64,000 nucleotides of DNA from Sphingomonas populi (GCF_004208535.1 NZ_SGIS01000005.1:39196-103195), one strand, 5' to 3'; numbered from the stretch's first letter, positions 51,731-61,356 are shown. Notes: generated from the letters alone by a model not told the origin. Translations and numbers: made by a program.

Positions 51731-53095
51731 ATGGATGGAAATATCCGCCCGATGTCTCGCGTTCCCGGTTCCCGTGCCCTGCTGCAAGCCATTGCGATCA
51801 CCGCCGTTCTCGCGATTGTCCCGATCGGCACCGGCGCGATGGCGGCGGTCGACACCAGCACCTATCGCGAGATTTCGGTGTTCATGGACGTGTTCAACCG
51901 CGTGAAGGCGGAATATGTCGACAAGGTCGATGACAAGACGCTGGTGAAGGGCGCGATCGACGGCATGCTCGCCGCGCTCGATCCGCACAGCAGCTTCGAG
52001 ACCGGGCTCGATTACGACAATCTGCGCATCCAGACCACCGGCAGCTACGGCGGGCTCGGCCTCACCGTCACGATGGAGGACGGCGCGGTCAAGGTTATCG
52101 CGCCGCAGGAGGATACGCCTGGCTGGCGCGCTGGCGTCAAATCGGGCGACTATATCACCCACATCGACGGCAAGTTGATCTTCGGCGATACGCTCGACGA
52201 GGCGATCGCCAAGATGCGCGGCAAGCCCGGCACCAAGATCACGCTGACGCTGCAACGCCCCGGCACGTCCGATCCGATCATCGCGACGATGGTGCGCGAA
52301 CAGATCGTGCAGAAGCCGGTCAAATGGTCGGTGAAGGGCAATATCGGCATCATCAACATCAACACCTTCTCCGAACATACCGGCGATGCGGTCCACGCCG
52401 CGATCCTCGGCATCGACAAGCAGCTCGGCCACCGGCCGACCGGCTATGTCGTCGATCTGCGCGACAATGGCGGCGGGCTTCGCGACGAAGCGGTCGCGGT
52501 CGCCGACAATTTCCTGTCGTCGGGCGTGATCGTGTCGCAGCGCGGGCGCGACCGCAGCGATGTCGAGACCTTCTATGCCGAGAGCTATTTCAAGGGCGAT
52601 CCGTCACACGGGCTGCCGGTGATCGTGCTGACCAATGCGGGCACGGCTTCCGCGTCCGAGATCGTCGCCGGCGCGTTGCAGGATCATCACCGTGCGCTGG
52701 TGATGGGCGAGCGCTCGTTCGGCAAGGGATCGGTGCAGACGGTGATCGACATGGGCGACAATACCGCTTTGCGGCTCACCACCTCGCGCTATTACACGCC
52801 GTCGGATCGATCGGTGCAGGAAGGCGGGATCGAACCCGACGTGCAGGTGCCGCAGATTTCCGACGCCGATTACAAGAAACGCCCGATATTCCGCGAGGAC
52901 GATTTGCGCCGCCACCTCATCAACGAAATCAAGAACGACGATTCGGTGCTCGAACAGGACAGCAAGCCCGATCCGCGCTTCGCCGCGACCCCGGCCGAGC
53001 TGAAGGCCAAGGGCATCGACGATTTCCAGCTCGATTATGCGATCCGCACGCTCGCCCGGCTCGGGTCGGCGCCGCAGGTCGCGGCGAGGCGCTGA
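51731..53095 (+). CDS. ctpA: S41 C-terminal processing peptidase (CtpA)
   Basis: Periplasmic serine protease with an N-terminal signal (VPGSRALLQAIAITAVLAIV... about 10-40), a PDZ domain (about 90-170) and the S41 catalytic domain. The Ser-Lys dyad is in TNAGTASASEIVAGAL (Ser near 309) and GERSFGKGSVQ (Lys near 337). Such proteases trim or degrade C-termini of exported proteins. The start is uncertain: ATGs at 51731 and 51752 and a TTG at 51728 all fit. dsbB follows after one base. Confidence 0.93.
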   Translation: MDGNIRPMSRVPGSRALLQAIAITAVLAIVPIGTGAMAAVDTSTYREISVFMDVFNRVKAEYVDKVDDKTLVKGAIDGMLAALDPHSSFETGLDYDNLRIQTTGSYGGLGLTVTMEDGAVKVIAPQEDTPGWRAGVKSGDYITHIDGKLIFGDTLDEAIAKMRGKPGTKITLTLQRPGTSDPIIATMVREQIVQKPVKWSVKGNIGIININTFSEHTGDAVHAAILGIDKQLGHRPTGYVVDLRDNGGGLRDEAVAVADNFLSSGVIVSQRGRDRSDVETFYAESYFKGDPSHGLPVIVLTNAGTASASEIVAGALQDHHRALVMGERSFGKGSVQTVIDMGDNTALRLTTSRYYTPSDRSVQEGGIEPDVQVPQISDADYKKRPIFREDDLRRHLINEIKNDDSVLEQDSKPDPRFAATPAELKAKGIDDFQLDYAIRTLARLGSAPQVAARR

Positions 53096-53096
53096 G

Positions 53097-53582
53097 ATGG
53101 GCACCGACCGCATCGCCCGCGCGCGCTGGATCGCGCTCATCGTCCCCGCCGCGCTGATCGCCGGGGCATATGGCTTTCAATATATCGGCCATCTCTACCC
53201 GTGCGAGATGTGCTGGTGGCAGCGCTATCCGCATTTCGCTGCGCTCCTGTTCGCGCTGGCCGCCTTCGTCGTGCCCGCGCGGGCTGGCCGGTTGCTGATC
53301 CTCTGCGCCGCGCTCGCGATCTTCGTCAGCGGGGCGATCGGCGTGTTCCATGCCGGCGTCGAATATCATTGGTGGCAGGGCTTCACCGAATGCACCTCGA
53401 CGATGGCCGGGCATGGCGGCTCGGTCGATGACATGCTGGCGCGGATCATGAAGGCGCCGGTGGTGCGCTGCGACGTGCCACAATGGACCGCGTTCGGCAT
53501 CTCGCTCGCGGGGTTCAACGCGCTCGTCTCGATCCCTGCCGCGCTGGTCATCGTCGCGCTGCTGCCGAAGGGCAGAAGATGA
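53097..53582 (+). CDS. dsbB: disulfide bond formation protein DsbB
   Basis: A 161-residue inner-membrane quinone reductase with four helices that reoxidises DsbA. The first periplasmic cysteine pair is YPCEMCWWQR (near 38-46) and the second pair lies in FTECTS and VVRCDVPQW. The ubiquinone-site arginine is in WWQRYPH. It begins one base after the ctpA stop (TGAGATG) and overlaps coq7 by four bases, so it is in one operon with both. Confidence 0.92.
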   Translation: MGTDRIARARWIALIVPAALIAGAYGFQYIGHLYPCEMCWWQRYPHFAALLFALAAFVVPARAGRLLILCAALAIFVSGAIGVFHAGVEYHWWQGFTECTSTMAGHGGSVDDMLARIMKAPVVRCDVPQWTAFGISLAGFNALVSIPAALVIVALLPKGRR

Positions 53583-54115
53583 GCGGCTGGAAGCCCGGCG
53601 ACGCCCGGCGCGACACGCGATCGATGGTGCGTGTCGATCAGGCCGGCGAATATGGCGCGACGCGGATTTACGCGGGGCAACTCGCGGTGATGGGGGATCG
53701 TACTCCCGCCGCGCGCGCGATCGCCGGTATGGCCAATCAGGAGCAGCGCCACCGCGCGTTTTTCGACACGATGATCGTTGCGCGCGGTGTACGCCCGACG
53801 GTGCTGCAACCGTTCTGGGATGTGGCGGGTTTCACGTTGGGCGCGGTGACGGCGGCGCTCGGCCCCGAAGCGGCGATGGCCTGCACCGCTGCGGTCGAGA
53901 CCGAGATCGACAAACATTATGCCGATCAGCTCGAAGCGCTGGGCACGTCGGACCCGGAATTGTCGGCGGCGGTGCTGGAGTTCCAGGCCGAGGAGGTCGA
54001 GCACCGCGAAACCGCGCTCGCCTCGGGTGCCGAGAGCGCGCCGGCCTATCTGTTGCTGAGCGGGGCGATCCGGCTCGGGTGTCGCGTCGTCATCGCCGCG
54101 GCGAAACGCATTTGA
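53579..54115 (+). CDS. coq7: demethoxyubiquinone hydroxylase (COQ7/UbiF-type, di-iron)
   Basis: Hydroxylates demethoxyubiquinone in the penultimate step of ubiquinone synthesis. The 178-residue protein has the di-iron Glu/His pattern: VDQAGEYGATRIYAGQ (Glu near 24), NQEQRHR (Glu-x-x-His near 55-58), EIDKHYADQL and QAEEVEHRETAL near 140-151. Length and motifs match the bacterial COQ7 group. The ATG overlaps the dsbB stop (ATGA). Confidence 0.94.
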   Translation: MSGWKPGDARRDTRSMVRVDQAGEYGATRIYAGQLAVMGDRTPAARAIAGMANQEQRHRAFFDTMIVARGVRPTVLQPFWDVAGFTLGAVTAALGPEAAMACTAAVETEIDKHYADQLEALGTSDPELSAAVLEFQAEEVEHRETALASGAESAPAYLLLSGAIRLGCRVVIAAAKRI

Positions 54116-54144
54116 CGGGCGGTGCCCGTTACGGGAGTGACGCG

Positions 54145-54558
54145 ATGAAGAAGATGGTTTCGATCGTGATGGCCGGGATGGCCGCGGCACTCGCCGCCGC
54201 GCCCGCGCAAGTGGCGGCGCAGGGCAAGCCGATTCCGTCGCTCGTGATCTACGGCGACCAGAAATGCCCGACCGACAATGACGGCGCCGAAGTCGTCGTC
54301 TGCGTCCGTCGCCCGGCGAGCGAGCAGTTCCGCATTCCCAAGGAATTGCGCGACTTCAAGGTGACGCCCGAGAACGAGAGCTGGGCGTCGAAAGTCGTCG
54401 CCAACGATCATGTCGGCGACACTGGGGTTGGCAGTTGCAGCAACGTCGGGCCAGGCGGCGCGACGGGCTGCTTCCTGCAGAATTCGCAGATCAACCGCGC
54501 CACCAACAAGGAGCGCGCGCGTGACCAGCGTGTGCTCGAGTCGACGATCGACCAATAA
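54145..54558 (+). CDS. conserved secreted protein with four cysteines
   Basis: A 137-residue protein with a signal peptide (MKKMVSIVMAGMAAALAAAPA, cut near AAAQG). The mature part has four cysteines: in DQKCPTD, VVVCVRR, GSCSNV and TGCFLQ. This suggests two disulfides and so dependence on the DsbA/DsbB pathway. ACGGGAG supplies the ribosome site. It follows coq7 by 29 bases, with a short hairpin ACGGGC/GCCCGT at 54115-54129. I know no functional annotation for this family. Confidence 0.8.
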   Translation: MKKMVSIVMAGMAAALAAAPAQVAAQGKPIPSLVIYGDQKCPTDNDGAEVVVCVRRPASEQFRIPKELRDFKVTPENESWASKVVANDHVGDTGVGSCSNVGPGGATGCFLQNSQINRATNKERARDQRVLESTIDQ

Positions 54559-54578
54559 CGTCACGCCGGGGGGCACGT

Positions 54579-55088
54579 ATGACAAGCGTAACAGCCGGTG
54601 CGCGGCCGCACAGGCCGCTGGTGGCGGACGGTTATGAAAAGGCGCTGGCGGCGGGCGCGATCCTGCTGTCCGGCGTGGTGCTGGTCGCGCTCGTGCGTGG
54701 CCGGTCGCATTGGGGCGAGGTGCCGGCGATCGTCTGGGCGCATCTCGCCACCATCGCCGTCGCGCTGGGGCTGACGCCGGTGATGCTGCTGCGGCGGCGT
54801 GGCGACGCGCCGCATCGCGCGCTCGGCAAGCTCTGGGTGGCGGCGATGTTCCTCACCGCCGTGATTACCTTCTGGGTGCGCCAGTCGAACCCCGGCCATT
54901 TCAGCGTCATCCACATCATATCGCTATATGTGGTGGTCGCCGCGCCGATGGTGTGGTGGACGGCGGCGACGCACCGCATCGAATCGCACCGTCGCTATGT
55001 GCGCGGCATGGTGACGGGGGCGCTGCTGATCGCCGGTTTCTTCACCTTGCCGTTCGGCCGCATGCTCGGCACCTGGTTGTTCGGCTGA
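54579..55088 (+). CDS. DUF2306-like four-helix membrane protein
   Basis: A 169-residue protein with about four membrane helices (28-47, 49-70, 85-103, 112-126 and 144-163). His in SVIHIISLYVV and in ATHRIESHRRY could bind heme or metal, as has been suggested for similar small membrane proteins. I place it near the DUF2306 family of predicted membrane proteins. It starts 20 bases after the preceding gene and is followed at 8 bases by the next membrane protein. Confidence 0.72.
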   Translation: MTSVTAGARPHRPLVADGYEKALAAGAILLSGVVLVALVRGRSHWGEVPAIVWAHLATIAVALGLTPVMLLRRRGDAPHRALGKLWVAAMFLTAVITFWVRQSNPGHFSVIHIISLYVVVAAPMVWWTAATHRIESHRRYVRGMVTGALLIAGFFTLPFGRMLGTWLFG

Positions 55089-55095
55089 GCGCGTG

Positions 55096-56550
55096 ATGCA
55101 AACGAAGCCGATGGTGCGCGGGCCGCACGGCGTCGCGCTGGTGCTGTTCGCGCTGGTGTGGTTTTCCTGCGCGTGGTTCGGCTCGTGGCCGCTCAACCCC
55201 AACAATGCGACCCGGCTGTTCGCCGCCTTCTCGATCGCCGAGCGTGGCGAGGCGACGATCGATCGCTATCAGTCGCTGACGATCGACAAGGCGCAGTTCG
55301 GCGACCATTATTACATGGATAAGGCGCCGGGCATGACGCTGATGGCGGTGCCATTCGTCTGGGGCGTGGGCAAGATCACCGGCGGCGAGACGCAGGAACT
55401 GGTGATCGATGTGACCAACCCCCGACTGATGCGCTTCATGGCGCTCCGGTTGTGCGTGGCGGTGGCGCTGGGCGCGGCGCTGCTCACCGCCTTCGCGGCA
55501 GTGCTGTTGCTCGATCTCGCCACCGGCATCACCGGCAGCCCGGCGGCTGGGCTGTATGCTGCGCTTGGCTATGCCTTGGGGTCGATCGTGTGGGGTTGGT
55601 CGACGACGATGCTCGGCCACGCGCCGGTCGCGGCGCTGCTGTTGATCGCGACCTGGGCGATCTGGCGCGGCACGAGCGGGGACGGGGAGCTGACGCGCTG
55701 GCGCTACCCGCTGATGGCGGGGCTGGCGCTCGGCTGGGCGGTGGTGATCGAATTTCAGGCAGCGCTCGGTGGTGTCGCGATCGCCGGCTGGGCGTTGTGG
55801 CGGACGCGGGACGTCGCTTGGCCGGTGCGCGGCCGCGTGCTGGCGATGGCGGTCGGCGCGGGGATCGTCGCGGTACTGCCGTTGTTCGCCTACAATCTGT
55901 TCGCGTTCGGCACGCTGTTCCGGCTCGGCTATCAGGGCGTGGTCGGGTTCAACGGCATGCAGCAGGGGCTGTTCGGGCTGACCTATCCCAAGCCGGGCGC
56001 GCTGTTCGGCATCCTGTTCGGGGTGCGGCGCGGGTTGCTGTGGGTGTCGCCGGTTATCGTGCTGGGCGCGCTGGGGCTGGTCTCCATGATCCGCGCGCGC
56101 GAAACGCGTGACCTCGGCGTGCTGGCGGCGGCGGTGGTCGCGATCGTGCTGATGGTCAACGCGTCCTATGTCTATTGGGACGGCGGCGCGTCGATCGGCC
56201 CGCGCCATTCGGTGCCGGCGATCCCTTTCCTTGCGATCGGACTGGCGGCCTTGTGGGCGGGCTCGCGCCGGGCGTGGCAGCGCGCGGCGCTGGTCGCGGT
56301 GCTTGGGCTATCGGTGGCGATCAACCTGATGATCGCTTCGACCGACGTCTTCGGCTCGGAAGCCTATGCCAATCCCCTCTGGGATCGCACGATCCTGGCG
56401 ATGTTCCTGCCCGGCAATATCAACACCATCCCGGGCGATTTCTTCGGCTGGAGCGCGTGGCGCGGCTTCTTCCTGTACCTCGACATCGCGGTGCCGTTGC
56501 TGGTGTTGCTGGTTCTGTGGACGCGCGGGGCGGAACGGCGGGCGCGATAA
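55096..56550 (+). CDS. GT-C-like polytopic membrane protein
   Basis: A 484-residue membrane protein with 10 or more helices. The first periplasmic loop holds DKAQFGDHYYMDKAPGMTL (about 65-83), reminiscent of the acidic loop of GT-C glycosyltransferases that use lipid-linked sugars. The C-terminal part has several further helices. The family, substrate and acceptor cannot be told. It is the last gene before a CCGTTCGTG half-repeat at 56558. Confidence 0.7.
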   Translation: MQTKPMVRGPHGVALVLFALVWFSCAWFGSWPLNPNNATRLFAAFSIAERGEATIDRYQSLTIDKAQFGDHYYMDKAPGMTLMAVPFVWGVGKITGGETQELVIDVTNPRLMRFMALRLCVAVALGAALLTAFAAVLLLDLATGITGSPAAGLYAALGYALGSIVWGWSTTMLGHAPVAALLLIATWAIWRGTSGDGELTRWRYPLMAGLALGWAVVIEFQAALGGVAIAGWALWRTRDVAWPVRGRVLAMAVGAGIVAVLPLFAYNLFAFGTLFRLGYQGVVGFNGMQQGLFGLTYPKPGALFGILFGVRRGLLWVSPVIVLGALGLVSMIRARETRDLGVLAAAVVAIVLMVNASYVYWDGGASIGPRHSVPAIPFLAIGLAALWAGSRRAWQRAALVAVLGLSVAINLMIASTDVFGSEAYANPLWDRTILAMFLPGNINTIPGDFFGWSAWRGFFLYLDIAVPLLVLLVLWTRGAERRAR

Positions 56551-56557
56551 CAACCAA

Positions 56558-56580
56558 CCGTTCGTGGCGAGCGAAGGGAG
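56558..56580. repeat. solo half of the CCGTTCGTG repeat
   Basis: CCGTTCGTGGCGAGCGAAGG matches the left arm of the repeat at 12769-12839 with small changes, but no inverted partner arm follows. It lies between convergent genes. Confidence 0.8.
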
Positions 56581-56584
56581 ACGC

Positions 56585-57214
56585 TTAGCGCCGCTTCATC
56601 CCCCGCACGCGGTGCCACACGAAGAACGCGACCGCCGCTAACAACACACCCGCGATCACCACGTCGGCGCTGTGGAACGCCGCCTTCACGCGCGGGTCGC
56701 TGTCCCATTTCTCGCCGAGCGTCGCGCCGAGCCACGCCAGCGCGAAACACCACGGCCACGATCCGATGAAGGTGTAGAGGTGAAATGGCACCAGCGGCAT
56801 CCGCGCGACGCCGGCCGGAAAGGCGATGAATGAGCGGATCAGCGGCAGCAGTCGCGCGATCAGCACCGCCGGTCCGCCGAAGCGCGCGAAGAAGCGGTCG
56901 GCGGTGTCGAGTTCGCCCGGCCCGACCAGCACATACCGCCCCCAGCGCTCCGCGAGCGGGCGCCCGCCGCGCTTGCCGATCTCATAAGCGACGATCGAGC
57001 CGAGATTGCAGCCGATCGCGCCGGCGGTGGCGACGAGCAGCAGGTTCAACTCGCCCTTCCAGACCAGATAGCCGGCGAACGGCATGATGATTTCGGAGGG
57101 GAGCGGGATGCACGCCGATTCGATCGCCATCAGCAGCGCAATGCCGAGATAGCCGCCGCTGGAAATGATGGCGATGATGATGGTGGCGAGGAAGCCGAGT
57201 ATCTTTTCGATCAT
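56585..57214 (-). CDS. DedA family membrane protein
   Basis: A 209-residue polytopic protein of the DedA family, associated with membrane lipid flipping and proton-motive-force homeostasis. Motifs include SACIPLPSEIIMPFAGYL (44-61), the CNLGSIVAYEIGKRGG segment and the FFARFGGPAVLIARLLPLIRSFIAFPAGVARM stretch (listed by residue range 118-149) with the conserved Arg residues. Start at 57214 is chosen over 57244, which would add ten non-hydrophobic residues. Divergent from rpiA, with 125 bases between. Confidence 0.9.
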   Translation of the reverse strand: MIEKILGFLATIIIAIISSGGYLGIALLMAIESACIPLPSEIIMPFAGYLVWKGELNLLLVATAGAIGCNLGSIVAYEIGKRGGRPLAERWGRYVLVGPGELDTADRFFARFGGPAVLIARLLPLIRSFIAFPAGVARMPLVPFHLYTFIGSWPWCFALAWLGATLGEKWDSDPRVKAAFHSADVVIAGVLLAAVAFFVWHRVRGMKRR

Positions 57215-57339
57215 GTCGCTCGCTCTGCCCCGAACATGGCGCATCTCGCCAGTGTAAAAATGGTGCTGGCCGTAGGCGCGGATGGAAATTCGCCGCCACG
57301 CACCTTAGCTCTGTCATAAGAGAGTGCGAAAAGGCCGGG

Positions 57340-58020
57340 ATGACAACGGACGAAGATAAACGCGGAGCGGCCAACGCTGCGGTCGATGAGATCGCCGACG
57401 GCATGCTCGTGGGCCTCGGCACCGGATCGACCGCCGCCTTCGCGATTGACCGGCTCGGCGAGCGCGTGCGGGCGGGCTTGCGGGTGCGCGCGGTCGCCAC
57501 CTCGCTACGCAGCGCCGAGCAGGCGCGCGCCCTCGGGATCGAAATGCTCAACTTCGCCGATGTCGCCGCGACCGATCTCGCCATCGACGGCACCGATGAG
57601 ATCGACGCTCGGCTCTACGCGATCAAGGGCGCGGGCGGGGCGATGCTGCGCGAGAAGATCGTCGCCGAATCCGCCGCGCGCATGATCGTCATCGCCGACG
57701 GATCGAAGCGCGTCGCCGCGATCGGCGCGGCCAAGCTGCCGGTCGAGGTGCTGCCGTTCGCGCGCAGCTTCGTGGCGGGTCGGCTGACCGATCTCGGCGC
57801 GACCGTGGCGCTGCGCGGGGGAGACGCCACGCCGTTCCGCACCGATCAGGACAATCTCGTGCTCGACTGCCATTTCGCCGCGCTGGACGATCCGCTCGCG
57901 CTCGACGCGGCCTTGGCGGCGATCCCCGGCGTGCTCGCTCACGGCCTCTTCCTTCGTGAAATTGATAGCGCTATCATCTGCAAACAAGGGCAGGTGACAC
58001 GTATCGACCGGCCCGTGTAG
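57340..58020 (+). CDS. rpiA: ribose-5-phosphate isomerase A
   Basis: Interconverts ribose 5-phosphate and ribulose 5-phosphate. The 226-residue product has the family pattern GMLVGLGTGSTAAFAIDRL (phosphate-binding GTGST near 27-31), the conserved DGTDEID motif and the KGAGGAMLREKIVAESA active-site segment. It heads the pentose phosphate series rpiA-tkt-tal-gnd; the gap to tkt is 107 bases and may hold a further promoter. Confidence 0.96.
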   Translation: MTTDEDKRGAANAAVDEIADGMLVGLGTGSTAAFAIDRLGERVRAGLRVRAVATSLRSAEQARALGIEMLNFADVAATDLAIDGTDEIDARLYAIKGAGGAMLREKIVAESAARMIVIADGSKRVAAIGAAKLPVEVLPFARSFVAGRLTDLGATVALRGGDATPFRTDQDNLVLDCHFAALDDPLALDAALAAIPGVLAHGLFLREIDSAIICKQGQVTRIDRPV

Positions 58021-58127
58021 GGAAGATCATAACGCAGGCAGTCGTTCGAGCGCAAAATTCGGACGGCCGCCACGCAACCACATCAGCGCGATGGCGTTAG
58101 CCGTTGACGAAGAGAAAGGCCCTTTGA

Positions 58128-60212
58128 ATGTCCGATGCCCCGACGGTGAGCACCACGCCGGATCTGCACGAAGACGGATCGCCCGAGCGTCTGGCGATCG
58201 ATACGATTCGCACGCTGTCGATGGATGCGGTGCAGGCCGCCAATTCGGGGCATCCCGGCACGCCGATGGCGCTCGCCCCGGTCGGTCACACGATCTGGAC
58301 CAAGTTCCTGCGCTACGATCCGGCCACGCCCGACTGGCCCAACCGCGACCGCTTCGTGCTGTCGGTCGGCCATGCCTCGATGCTGCTCTATTCGCTGATC
58401 CACCTCGCCGGCATCGAAGAGATCGACAAAGACGGCAAGAAGAGCGGCAAGCTCGCGCTCAGCCTCGACGATCTGAAGGGCTTCCGCCAGCTCAACTCGA
58501 AGACGCCGGGCCACCCCGAATATCGCCACACCACCGGCGTCGAGACCACCACTGGCCCGCTCGGGGCTGGGTGCAGCAACTCGGTCGGCATGGCGATCGC
58601 CGAGCGCTGGCTCGCCGCGCGCTACAACAAGCCCGGCTTCACGCTTTTCGACCACGACGTCTACACCGTTGCCGGCGACGGCTGCATGATGGAGGGCGTC
58701 TCGGCCGAGGCGGCGTCGCTCGCCGGCCATCTCAAGCTTTCCAACCTGTGCTGGGTCTATGACAGCAACCACATCTCGATCGAGGGCGACACCGCGCTCG
58801 CGTTCGACGAGGACGTCGGTAAGCGTTTCGAGGCCTATGGCTGGAACGTCATCCATGTGAACGACGCAAACGACATCGCGGCGCTGACGGCGGCGTTCGA
58901 CACGTTCCGCGCGACCACCGACAAGCCGACCTTCATCGTCGTCCACTCGATCATCGGCTGGGGCAGCCCCCGCGCCGGCAGCGAGAAGGCGCATGGCGAG
59001 CCGCTCGGCGAAGAGAATATCCGCCTCACCAAACAGGCCTATGGCTGGCCCGAGGACGCCAAGTTCCTCGTGCCGGACGGCGTCGCCGAAGCTTTCAAGG
59101 GCGCGATGACCGATCGCGGCGTGCCGCTGCGCGAGGCGTGGCAGGCCAACTTCGCCAAATATCACGACGAGCATCCTGAACTCGCCGCCGAACTCGACGA
59201 TCTGTTCGCGAGCAAGCTGCCCAAGGGCTGGGAAGCCGCGCTGCCGACGTTCGATACCGACGCCAAGGGCATCGCCAGCCGCGATTCGGGCGGCAAGGTG
59301 CTCAACGCGCTGGTCAAGCAGGTGCCGTGGCTGGTCGGCGGCGCGGCCGATCTCGCGCCTTCGACCAAGACCGACATCAAGGGTGCGCCCTCGTTCGAGG
59401 CGGACAATTACGGCGGCAGCAACTTCCACTTCGGCGTGCGCGAACATGCGATGGGCGGCGTGGTCAACGGCATGGCGCTGTCATATCTGCGCGCCTACGG
59501 CTCGACCTTCTTCGTGTTCACCGATTACATGCGCGCGCCGGTCCGCCTCTCGGCGATCATGGAGCTGGGCGTCGTGTGGGTGTTCACCCATGATTCGATC
59601 GGCGTCGGCGAGGATGGCCCGACCCACCAGCCGATCGAGCATCTCGCGATGCTGCGCGCGACACCGGGGCTCGACACGATCCGCCCGGGCGACGCCAACG
59701 AAGTGGCTTACGCATGGAAGGCGGCAATGGAGGAAGGCGATCAGCCGACCGCGCTCGTCCTCTCACGCCAGGCGCTGCCGACGATCGATCGTGAGAAATA
59801 TGCATCGGCCGAAGGTCTGATGAAGGGCGGCTATGTCCTCGCCGACAGCGAGAACCCGGAACTGATCCTGATCGCGACCGGCAGCGAAGTGTCGCTCGCC
59901 ATCGCCGCGTACGAAAAGCTGGTCGAGCAGGGCATCGCCGCGCGCGTCGTCTCGCTGCCGAGCTGGCATCGCTATGAAGCGCAGGAGGCCGCCTACAAGG
60001 AGAGCGTCCTGCCCAAGTCGGTGCGCGCGCGGATCGCGATCGAACAGGGCGGCGAGATCGGCTGGGATCGCTATGTCGGTCTCGACGGCGCGACGATCAC
60101 CATGTCGACCTTCGGCGCATCGGCGCCGCTCGCCAAGTTGCAGGACAAATACGGCTTCACCGTCGAGAACGTTCTCAAGGTCTCGCGCGCATTGCTCGGA
60201 AAGGACGCATAA
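58128..60212 (+). CDS. tkt: transketolase
   Basis: Thiamine diphosphate enzyme that transfers two-carbon units between pentose and other sugar phosphates. The 694-residue enzyme shows the cofactor-binding region GDGCMMEGVSAEAASLAGHL...SNHISIEG near 183-225, and the HDSIGVGEDGPTHQPIEHL motif near 485-503 (catalytic His). Its stop TAATG overlaps the transaldolase start by one base. Confidence 0.98.
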   Translation: MSDAPTVSTTPDLHEDGSPERLAIDTIRTLSMDAVQAANSGHPGTPMALAPVGHTIWTKFLRYDPATPDWPNRDRFVLSVGHASMLLYSLIHLAGIEEIDKDGKKSGKLALSLDDLKGFRQLNSKTPGHPEYRHTTGVETTTGPLGAGCSNSVGMAIAERWLAARYNKPGFTLFDHDVYTVAGDGCMMEGVSAEAASLAGHLKLSNLCWVYDSNHISIEGDTALAFDEDVGKRFEAYGWNVIHVNDANDIAALTAAFDTFRATTDKPTFIVVHSIIGWGSPRAGSEKAHGEPLGEENIRLTKQAYGWPEDAKFLVPDGVAEAFKGAMTDRGVPLREAWQANFAKYHDEHPELAAELDDLFASKLPKGWEAALPTFDTDAKGIASRDSGGKVLNALVKQVPWLVGGAADLAPSTKTDIKGAPSFEADNYGGSNFHFGVREHAMGGVVNGMALSYLRAYGSTFFVFTDYMRAPVRLSAIMELGVVWVFTHDSIGVGEDGPTHQPIEHLAMLRATPGLDTIRPGDANEVAYAWKAAMEEGDQPTALVLSRQALPTIDREKYASAEGLMKGGYVLADSENPELILIATGSEVSLAIAAYEKLVEQGIAARVVSLPSWHRYEAQEAAYKESVLPKSVRARIAIEQGGEIGWDRYVGLDGATITMSTFGASAPLAKLQDKYGFTVENVLKVSRALLGKDA

Positions 60213-61336
60213 TGAGTCTCCTCAAGGATCTCGCCAGCCACGGCCAGGCCGTCTGGCTCGATTTCGTCGATCGCAAGTTCCTTGAGGCGGGCGGCCTCAA
60301 GAAACTGGTCGAGGAAGACGGCCTGACCGGCGTCACCTCCAACCCCTCGATCTTCGAAAAGGCGATGGGCTACGGCGACGCTTACGACGCCACGCTCGCC
60401 GAATATGACAAGGCGCATCCCGGCGCGGCGACGATGGATCGCTACGAAGCGCTCGCGATTGAGGACATCAAGGCCGCTGCCGAGACGCTGGCGCCGGTCT
60501 ATGAGGCGAAACAGGCCAAGGACGGCTATGTCAGCCTCGAAGTGTCGCCGTATCTCGCCAATGATACCGATGCGACGATCGCCGAGGCGCAGAAATTGTG
60601 GGCTGCGGTCGATCGGCCCAACCTGATGATCAAGATCCCCGGCACCGCCGCCGGCGTGCCCGCCATCGCCGCGACGATCGCGGCTGGTATCAACGTCAAC
60701 GTGACTTTGCTGTTCTCGAACTCGGCCTATCAGGCTGTGGCGCTTGCCTATGTCGAGGGCCTCGAACAGCGCGTGGCGGAAGGCCTGCCGATCGACCGGA
60801 TCGCCAGTGTCGCCAGCTTCTTCGTCAGCCGCATCGACAGCAAGATCGACGACAAGATCGCCGCGCGCGTCAAGGATGGTGATCCCGAGAGCGAGGCGCT
60901 CAAGGCGATCCGTGGCAAGGTCGCCATCGCCAACGCCAAGCTGGCGTATGACTGGTTCCTCGAGTTCAGCAAAAGCTCGCGCTGGCAGGCGCTCGCCGCC
61001 AAGGGCGCGCAAGTCCAGCGGCTGCTGTGGGCTTCGACCGGGACCAAAGACCCGACCTTCCCCGACACGCTGTATCTCGACGAGCTGATCGGGCCGGACA
61101 CGGTCAACACCGTGCCGCCCAAGACGCTGGATGCGTTCCGCGACCATGGCACCCCCGGCAACACGCTCGGCTCCGACATCGCCGGCGCGCGGCATGTGCT
61201 GTCCGAGGCGGAACGGCTCGGCCTCGATCTCGACGGCGTCACCGATGCGTTGGTCGAGGAGGGCGTCGCGTCCTTCTCCAAGGCGTTCGACGATCTGCTC
61301 GGCGCGATCGCGAAGAAGCAGCCGGCGGTCGCCTAA
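60212..61336 (+). CDS. tal: transaldolase
   Basis: Transfers the dihydroxyacetone unit from sedoheptulose 7-phosphate. The 374-residue protein is of the longer TAL type (about 370 residues). Features are GLTGVTSNPSIFEKAM near 38-53, the Schiff-base lysine in LMIKIPGTAAG near 140-150, and INVNVTLLFSN. It overlaps tkt by one base and is followed after a repeat by gnd. Confidence 0.95.
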   Translation: MSLLKDLASHGQAVWLDFVDRKFLEAGGLKKLVEEDGLTGVTSNPSIFEKAMGYGDAYDATLAEYDKAHPGAATMDRYEALAIEDIKAAAETLAPVYEAKQAKDGYVSLEVSPYLANDTDATIAEAQKLWAAVDRPNLMIKIPGTAAGVPAIAATIAAGINVNVTLLFSNSAYQAVALAYVEGLEQRVAEGLPIDRIASVASFFVSRIDSKIDDKIAARVKDGDPESEALKAIRGKVAIANAKLAYDWFLEFSKSSRWQALAAKGAQVQRLLWASTGTKDPTFPDTLYLDELIGPDTVNTVPPKTLDAFRDHGTPGNTLGSDIAGARHVLSEAERLGLDLDGVTDALVEEGVASFSKAFDDLLGAIAKKQPAVA

Positions 61337-61356
61337 TCGACTGCCGCATTGACCTG

